This document shows, piece by piece, positions 59,120-64,000 of a stretch of 64,000 bases of DNA. Numbering within the stretch: the first letter of the stretch is position 1; each line of letters starts with the position of its first letter. The stretch lies in contig NZ_BCQT01000018.1 of NCBI RefSeq assembly GCF_001552215.1, positions 1 through 64,000 on the forward strand. Reading direction: 5' to 3'. The notes under the pieces are model-generated. The model was not told the origin of the DNA, searched no databases, and worked only from the letters and a program-made list of their open reading frames with translations. The translations under genes were made by a program, and so were the position numbers. The stretch comes from Actinomadura macra NBRC 14102 (GTDB lineage: Bacteria; Actinomycetota; Actinomycetes; Streptosporangiales; Streptosporangiaceae).

Positions 59120-61222
59120 ATGGCGGCAGGCGGTTCGGCAGGGGAGCGGGGACGGCAGGCCCGCGAGAAGGCGCTCGAACTGGCACGCCGCTCACGCGAG
59201 GCGTACCGGCTGGCCGGACGGTTCGAAGCGGGCTCGGAGGCGGAACGACTGGTCGCGGCCACGCTCATCGGCCTGACTGCGGTCGGCTGGCACCTACTCG
59301 TGGATCGCCGGTGGCCCGGCACGCGTGCGAACATCGACATGATCCTCATCGGGCCCGGCGGCGTCTTCGTCATCGACGTCAAACGCTGGCGTGACCCGCC
59401 GCTCGTCGAGGACGGCCACCTGACGGCCGCGGGAGAACGCCGCGACGGGGAGGTCGACAAGCTGCTGGCGATGACACGGTCGGCGGACGAGAAGGCCGCC
59501 GCGCTGGGCATGTCGCCGGTCGCGCTGCGCCCGCTCATGGTGTTCGCCGGGCACCGTCTCGACACATGCCTCGGCAGGATCCGCCTGCTCGGCCACCCCG
59601 ATCTCGTCCAAGCGCTGGTCGCCGAACCGAAGCGGCTGACCCCGGCCCTGGTGCGGGCCGTCACCACACATCTGGCCGACGCGTTCCCGGCCTACGAGTC
59701 CACCGCGCTCGACGGCCGCGACACCGGTGCCCCGAGACCGGAAGAGGAGCCGGTGGGGGGAGAGGAGGACGCACTCTTCCCCACCGAGGACGTCGAGAAA
59801 GCGGCTCTGGATTCACTGATGCACGCGCCCATCGAACGGTGGATGACGTTCCTGCATCCCGACCAGGTCTCCATCGCACGCCGTGACTGGAACGGGCCGG
59901 CGCGCATCAGCGGTCCCGCCGGAACCGGGAAGACCGTCGTCGGACTGCACCGCGCGGCGCACCTGGCCGCGCGGGCCTCCGGCCGGATCCTCTATGTCAC
60001 CTTCGTCAACAACCTGCCGCGCGTGCAGAAGCAGCTCTTCGGCACGATGGCCGCCACCTTCGCCGACCGCGTGGAATTCTCCAGCCTGCACGGCTGGGCG
60101 ACGGCGTTCCTGGCCGACCGCGGCGTCGACGTCCAGTTGAGCGCGACACGCGCCGACGACGCCTTCTCCCGTGCGTGGATGACCGCCGGCCGCGACAGCG
60201 CGCTCGTCGAGATCGATCCCCGACCGGGCTACTGGCGCGAAGAGATCGACCACGTCATCAAGGGCCGCGGCCTCACCTCACTGGAGGAATACCGCACCGT
60301 TCCCCGCCATGGCCGCCGGACGGCGCTTCAGGCGGCACACCGCGAGGCCGCCTGGCTGCTCTACGAGGAATACGAACTGCTCCGCACCGAACGCGGCGTC
60401 GGAGACTTCAATGACGTCCTCCTGGCGGCACTGAAGGAACTGGGTGAGCGACCCGCCGACCCGCCCTATGCGGCCGTGATCGTGGACGAGGTCCAGGACC
60501 TCACGCTCACCGGCGTCAAACTGCTGCACGCCCTGGCGGGGGACGGCCCGAACGGGCTCCTGCTCATCGGCGACGGACAGCAGGCGGTGTATCCCGGCGG
60601 TTTCCGGCTCGCCGACGCCGGAATCGCCGTCAAGGGCCGGGGAGCCGTGCTGCGCACCAATTACCGGAATGCCGCGCGGATTCTGGAGACGGCGATGGAG
60701 CTCGTTTCCGGCGACCCTTTCGAGGATCTGGACGGGCCCAGCCCGAACGGCCGCCGTACCATCGACCTCACCTATCACGAGGGACGGATCCTCCGGGTCG
60801 ACGCCGCGAACGACGAGGAGCACGACCGCCGGCTCGTCGAGGCGCTCAGAACACTGCCGGAGAACGGTTCCACCGCGTGGGCCGACTCGGTGGTCCTGTG
60901 CCGCTCACGCCGGGAGACCGAGCAGTATCACCGGCTCCTCACCCGCGCCGGCATCCCCGTCCTCCGGTTGGAGAACTACGACGGCCGGCCGGTCGACGCG
61001 GTCAAGCTCGGAACCTATCGCCGCGCCAAGGGGCTGGAGTTCAAGCACGTCTTCCTGCCCCACCACGACCTCGACCTCTCCGACAGCGCACTGTCGGACG
61101 CCGCCGATCGCGAACGCAAAGAACTGGCGCGCCGGCAATTGTTCGTCGCCATGACCCGCGCCCGGGACCTGCTCTGGCTCGGCTCCGCTCCTTTACGGCG
61201 CGAAGCTATAGTGCTCCGCTGA
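59120..61222 (+). CDS. NERD-domain UvrD/Rep-like helicase
   Basis: 700-residue protein. N-terminal NERD nuclease-related domain (about 35-150: GSEAERLVAATLIGL, NIDMILIGPGGVFVIDVKRW, with the D…VK pair of the PD-(D/E)XK fold), then a superfamily 1 helicase: Walker A GPAGTGKT (about 270), VDEVQD motif II, GDGQQAVY motif III, TNYRNA motif IV, RAKGLEFKHVFLP motif V and FVAMTRARD motif VI. DNA repair, RNA-polymerase-associated or defence roles are known for relatives; which applies is unclear. ATG 59120 follows GAGGACGAAGCG. Monocistronic as far as seen. Confidence 0.92.
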   Translation: MAAGGSAGERGRQAREKALELARRSREAYRLAGRFEAGSEAERLVAATLIGLTAVGWHLLVDRRWPGTRANIDMILIGPGGVFVIDVKRWRDPPLVEDGHLTAAGERRDGEVDKLLAMTRSADEKAAALGMSPVALRPLMVFAGHRLDTCLGRIRLLGHPDLVQALVAEPKRLTPALVRAVTTHLADAFPAYESTALDGRDTGAPRPEEEPVGGEEDALFPTEDVEKAALDSLMHAPIERWMTFLHPDQVSIARRDWNGPARISGPAGTGKTVVGLHRAAHLAARASGRILYVTFVNNLPRVQKQLFGTMAATFADRVEFSSLHGWATAFLADRGVDVQLSATRADDAFSRAWMTAGRDSALVEIDPRPGYWREEIDHVIKGRGLTSLEEYRTVPRHGRRTALQAAHREAAWLLYEEYELLRTERGVGDFNDVLLAALKELGERPADPPYAAVIVDEVQDLTLTGVKLLHALAGDGPNGLLLIGDGQQAVYPGGFRLADAGIAVKGRGAVLRTNYRNAARILETAMELVSGDPFEDLDGPSPNGRRTIDLTYHEGRILRVDAANDEEHDRRLVEALRTLPENGSTAWADSVVLCRSRRETEQYHRLLTRAGIPVLRLENYDGRPVDAVKLGTYRRAKGLEFKHVFLPHHDLDLSDSALSDAADRERKELARRQLFVAMTRARDLLWLGSAPLRREAIVLR

Positions 61223-61281
61223 GGGGACGCGAGCCGGGGGCAGCGGTTCACGGGACCCGTGAGCGAAAGGCAGGACCGCAG

Positions 61282-62109
61282 ATGTCGGACGCCCCGCAGG
61301 GAACACGCCCCGATCCGCAGAACCCGCTCGACCAGATCGACCTGCAGACCGACCGGCCGCACTCGGCGCGGGTGTACGACTACATCATGGGCGGCAAGGA
61401 CAACTATCTCGCCGACCGGGAAACGGCGGCGACGGTACTGGCGGACTGGCCGGGACTGCGCACCTCGATGCTCGCGAACCGGGCGTGCATGCACCGGATG
61501 GCCCGTTACCTCACGAGCCTCGGGATACGGCAGTTCATCGATGTCGGAACCGGTATTCCGTCCTCACCGAACCTGCATGAGGTCGTCCAGCGGACGGCGC
61601 CCGACGCCCGGGTGATCTATGTCGACAACGACCCGATCGTCCTCGCGCACGCGCGTGCGCTGCTGACCAGCACCCCCGAGGGACGCACCGCCTACATCCA
61701 GGCCGACATGCGCTCCCCGGAGTCGCTTCTCGGCGACCCCGTGCTCGACGACGTCCTCGACCTTTCCCGGCCGGTGGCGGTGACCCTGATCGCGGTGCTC
61801 CAGTTCGTCGAGGACGCCCAGAGTCTCATGGAAGCGATCGTCGAACCCCTCGCGTCCGGCAGCTACCTCGCCATCACGATTCCCACCGGTGACCTCGCCC
61901 CCGAGTCGCGTCGCCTGGCCAATGAGTACACCCGCCGCGGCATTCCCATGTATCTTCGCGATCGCGCCGAGGTCGAGCGACTCCTCACCGGGCTGGAAGT
62001 CCTCGACCCGGGCGTCGTGCCGATGCCGCGCTGGCACCCCGCACCGGGCGACGAGCCCCTCGCCGACACCGCTACGAACATGTATGCCGCCGCCGCCCGC
62101 AAGCCGTAG
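61282..62109 (+). CDS. DUF574 SAM-dependent methyltransferase
   Basis: 275-residue methyltransferase of the actinobacterial DUF574 family, with hallmarks PHSARVYDYIMGGKDNY (27-45) and FIDVGTGIPSSPNLHEVVQ (SAM site, about 77-95), then YVDNDPIVLAHARALL. These genes are numerous in actinomycetes and substrates are unknown. AGGCAGGA lies about 6 nt before ATG 61282; transcription probably continues into the condensation-like gene 24 bp downstream. Confidence 0.93.
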   Translation: MSDAPQGTRPDPQNPLDQIDLQTDRPHSARVYDYIMGGKDNYLADRETAATVLADWPGLRTSMLANRACMHRMARYLTSLGIRQFIDVGTGIPSSPNLHEVVQRTAPDARVIYVDNDPIVLAHARALLTSTPEGRTAYIQADMRSPESLLGDPVLDDVLDLSRPVAVTLIAVLQFVEDAQSLMEAIVEPLASGSYLAITIPTGDLAPESRRLANEYTRRGIPMYLRDRAEVERLLTGLEVLDPGVVPMPRWHPAPGDEPLADTATNMYAAAARKP

Positions 62110-62133
62110 CGTCATTTATATATTCTGAGTCAT

Positions 62134-63515
62134 GTGACTGAAGAACGCCCGGCAGATGATAAGGGTGAGGCGGGCCCACCGATCTCTGCGGTCCAATTCT
62201 CGGTGACCGGCCCGACGATTATCACGGACGCCACCGTGATCATGGACGGGCCCTATGATCTGGAAGTCCTGACGGCCGCGGCGCAGTTCGTGTGCCGCGC
62301 GCATGAGGCGACGCGCACCACGGTGGATCTCGATGTGGACCGGCAGTCGATCCGGCCGTACTGCCCGTCTTCCGGGTGTCGGCCGTGGTGGAGTCGCCGC
62401 AGCGGCTGGCCGTCCATGTGGCGCTGCCCCATGCGGTCGCGGACTTCGCGTCCATCGGGATCGTCACCAGAGATCTGCTCACCGCCTATGCGGCGCTGGT
62501 CAAGGGCGAGCGGCCGGTCCTGCCGGAGGCTCGCCAGTTCGCCGACCACCTCAGGCAGCGCCGGTCCGTCTGCGACGACGAGCGTACGTGGCGGGAGGGC
62601 GGGCCCGGCGCGCGTGCGGCGGCCTTCTGGGCGCGGAAGCTGCACGGCGTCGAACCGTCGCCGTTCGAACGGCCGCCACGGGGCGGCACGTCCGGCGAGC
62701 GGATGGTCTTCGTGCGCGGGCAGGTCGACGGTGAGACCCGCCGTCTGCTTGAGGAGATCTGCGCGCAGCAGCGCTGTTCCCTCTTCCACGCGACGCTCGC
62801 CGCGTTCGAGGAAACGGTCGCCGGCCTGACCGGAGAACCCGACGTGACCACGATGTGCATCGTGCACGGGCGGGGTGGCGGCGAATTTCAGGACACGGTG
62901 GGTCTGCTGATCTCCGACATCGTTTTCCGCCGGCACGTCGGTGCGCCGAGCCGGCGGGCGGCGCTGTCCGCGGTCGCGACCGACGCGTGGGTCACGCACA
63001 TGCATCAGGACATCAGGGTCTCGGAATTGTCGGCGCGCGAAGACGAGGTGAAGCGCATTTACCGGGAACGGCATTTCCGGGCCATGTACTTGCAGTTTCG
63101 GCCGCAGCAGATCGGGGCCGGGATGGAGAACACCGTCGACGGGGTGCGGCTCTCGTTCCCGAGTGTGGGGGCGGACGTCATCCGGCTGCCGGGCAGGGCC
63201 GGCTTCGCCCCGCACACCCACCCGGGCCACCACGTCCTCGCGGTCCTCGCGGGCATCGGGACGATCACCTACGGGGGACAGGTTCACCGGACCGAAGCGG
63301 GCCAGATCTACCTCGTCGAGGGTGAGGTCCCGCACGCGGTCGGGGCCATCAGCGATCACCTCATCCTCGCCGTCGGTGCACCGCACAAGCCGGTCGACTC
63401 GGCCGAGCGCATGGACCTCGTCCCCTATACGGAGGTGCTCGTCCCGGACGGCGATCTGGATTGCCTGATCTGCGAGGTGTCGGCCAGGCTTCCGGGCCGG
63501 CTGCACTCACGATGA
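62134..63515 (+). pseudogene. Stand-alone condensation-like / cupin fusion, one frameshift near 62355
   Basis: GTG 62134 opens a frame (AVQFSVTGPTIITDATVIMD, then AAAQFVCRAHEATRTTVDLD) resembling the N-terminal lobe of a condensation domain. At about 62355 it closes, and the rest continues in another frame, open from GTG 62376: RLAVHVALPHAVADFASIG (HHxxxDG site reduced to PHAVADF), AAFWARKLHG and FQDTVGLLISDIVFRRHVG (the VGFFVNT-like motif). One added G (…CCGG|TACTG…) would give RPVLPVFRV and rejoin them. The last 120 residues are a cupin: HTHPGHHVLAVLAGIGTITYGG and GQIYLVEGEVPHAVGA with the metal-type histidines. Probably non-catalytic or altered in the C-like part. No clear ribosome site, so translation may be leaderless. 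Convergent with the SARP gene (9-bp overlap). Confidence 0.7.
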
Positions 63516-63986
63516 TCGCCCGGAACTCCAGATAGGCGGCGAGTGAATCGGCCCCCCGCAGGGCAGCACGTCCTGGAGGGCCTCACCGCGCCACAGGGCG
63601 GTGGCTCGCTCCAGATGCTGGACGACCCGCGGATCGTCCCCCTCCTGTGCGGCCCGGGAGCCGGCCTGGACCAGCGCTTCGAAGAGCAGAACGTCCACGA
63701 GTTCGACCGGCACGATCAGCCGATAGCCGCGCGGAACGGTCTCGATCATGGCTCCGGCCTCGCAGACCAGCGGACGGAGCACGGAAATGTAGGTCTTGAC
63801 GTTCCCCTTAGCGGAGGACGGGGGATCGCCCGGCCACATGCCGTCCACAAGCTGGTCCGTCGAGACCGCGTGGTTCGCCCGGAGCAGCAACAGGGCGAGG
63901 AGCTGCCGGTGTTTCACGCGGTTCACCCTGATGCGACGACCGTCGATGTCTTGGACTTCCAATCCCCCTAGAAGGAAGAACCTCAT
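63507..63986 (-). CDS. SARP-type regulator, short or truncated in the BTAD domain
   Basis: 159 residues. OmpR-like winged helix of the SARP/AfsR family (RFFLLGGLEVQDIDGRRI, KHRQLLALLLLRANHAVSTDQLVDGMWPGDPP, KTYISVLRPLV, YRLIVPVELVDVLLFEALV) followed by the start of the activation domain (HLERATALWRGEALQDV). The frame then ends within 20 odd residues after a G6 run at about 63560 (reverse strand). The usual BTAD is some 80 residues longer. Adding one G would extend it only a little (GGADSLAAYLEFRAIIV). SARPs switch on antibiotic clusters, so this may control a cluster continuing past the right edge. ATG 63986 is 14 bp from the window end; no strong ribosome site. Confidence 0.8.
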   Translation of the reverse strand: MRFFLLGGLEVQDIDGRRIRVNRVKHRQLLALLLLRANHAVSTDQLVDGMWPGDPPSSAKGNVKTYISVLRPLVCEAGAMIETVPRGYRLIVPVELVDVLLFEALVQAGSRAAQEGDDPRVVQHLERATALWRGEALQDVLPCGGPIHSPPIWSSGRSS

Positions 63987-64000
63987 CGTGAGCCCGTCCT

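Noticed and set aside
1..64000. CRISPR arrays, tRNA or rRNA genes, insertion sequences, phage integrase
   Set aside because: None seen on reading; no short-spaced direct repeat arrays, no cloverleaf with CCA-type end and no transposase or integrase motifs.

Overview
The window comes from a high-GC actinomycete. The gene families seen (DUF574 methyltransferase, SARP, PucR, actinomycete-type HTH regulators, LCL and dual C/E condensation domains with actinobacterial motifs) and the strong G/C bias at third codon positions suggest the Thermomonosporaceae/Streptosporangiales (Actinomadura-like). Genus is inference only.

Bases 1-33509 are the 3' part of a non-ribosomal peptide synthetase (NRPS) locus: two collinear, translationally coupled genes with 10 complete modules, one upstream carrier domain whose adenylation domain lies off the left edge, and a C-terminal thioesterase. 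Specificity codes read by eye predict X(D)-Gly-X(D)-Asp-Ar-Ar-Ar-Ar-Asp-Ar-Asp, where Ar is an aromatic, probably Tyr-like residue and (D) marks residues upstream of dual C/E domains. Five adenylation domains share one code and three share the Asp code. Modules 7-8 and 9-10 are a tandem two-module duplication. A DHA2-type exporter and a divergent TetR regulator, with a perfect 11+11 bp operator between them, follow the NRPS.

Bases 35.8-38.2 kb hold a frameshifted HTH regulator, a coupled set of small ORFs and a tiny secreted four-cysteine protein. Bases 38.4-43.4 kb hold a two-component system divergent from an adaptor/ATPase/permease export operon (MacAB-like). Then come a SIMPL protein, a Tat-exported PhoX-like protein, a cyclase-like protein, an AT-richer intergenic stretch with an orphan terminator and a 20-codon leader-like ORF, and an HTH-like protein.

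Bases 48.4-52.9 kb look like a small catabolic island: PucR regulator, a broken membrane protein, a YtcJ-type amidohydrolase and a deleted amidase remnant. A secreted carboxylesterase, a PobA-like hydroxylase, an HTH-TM-PstS-like fusion, a DUF5519 protein, a NERD/UvrD helicase and a DUF574 methyltransferase follow. The right edge carries a condensation-like/cupin fusion gene (one frameshift) convergent with a short SARP regulator, possibly the edge of another secondary-metabolism locus. Several accessory genes are broken by what looks like one missing base, while the 33.5 kb NRPS frame is intact.
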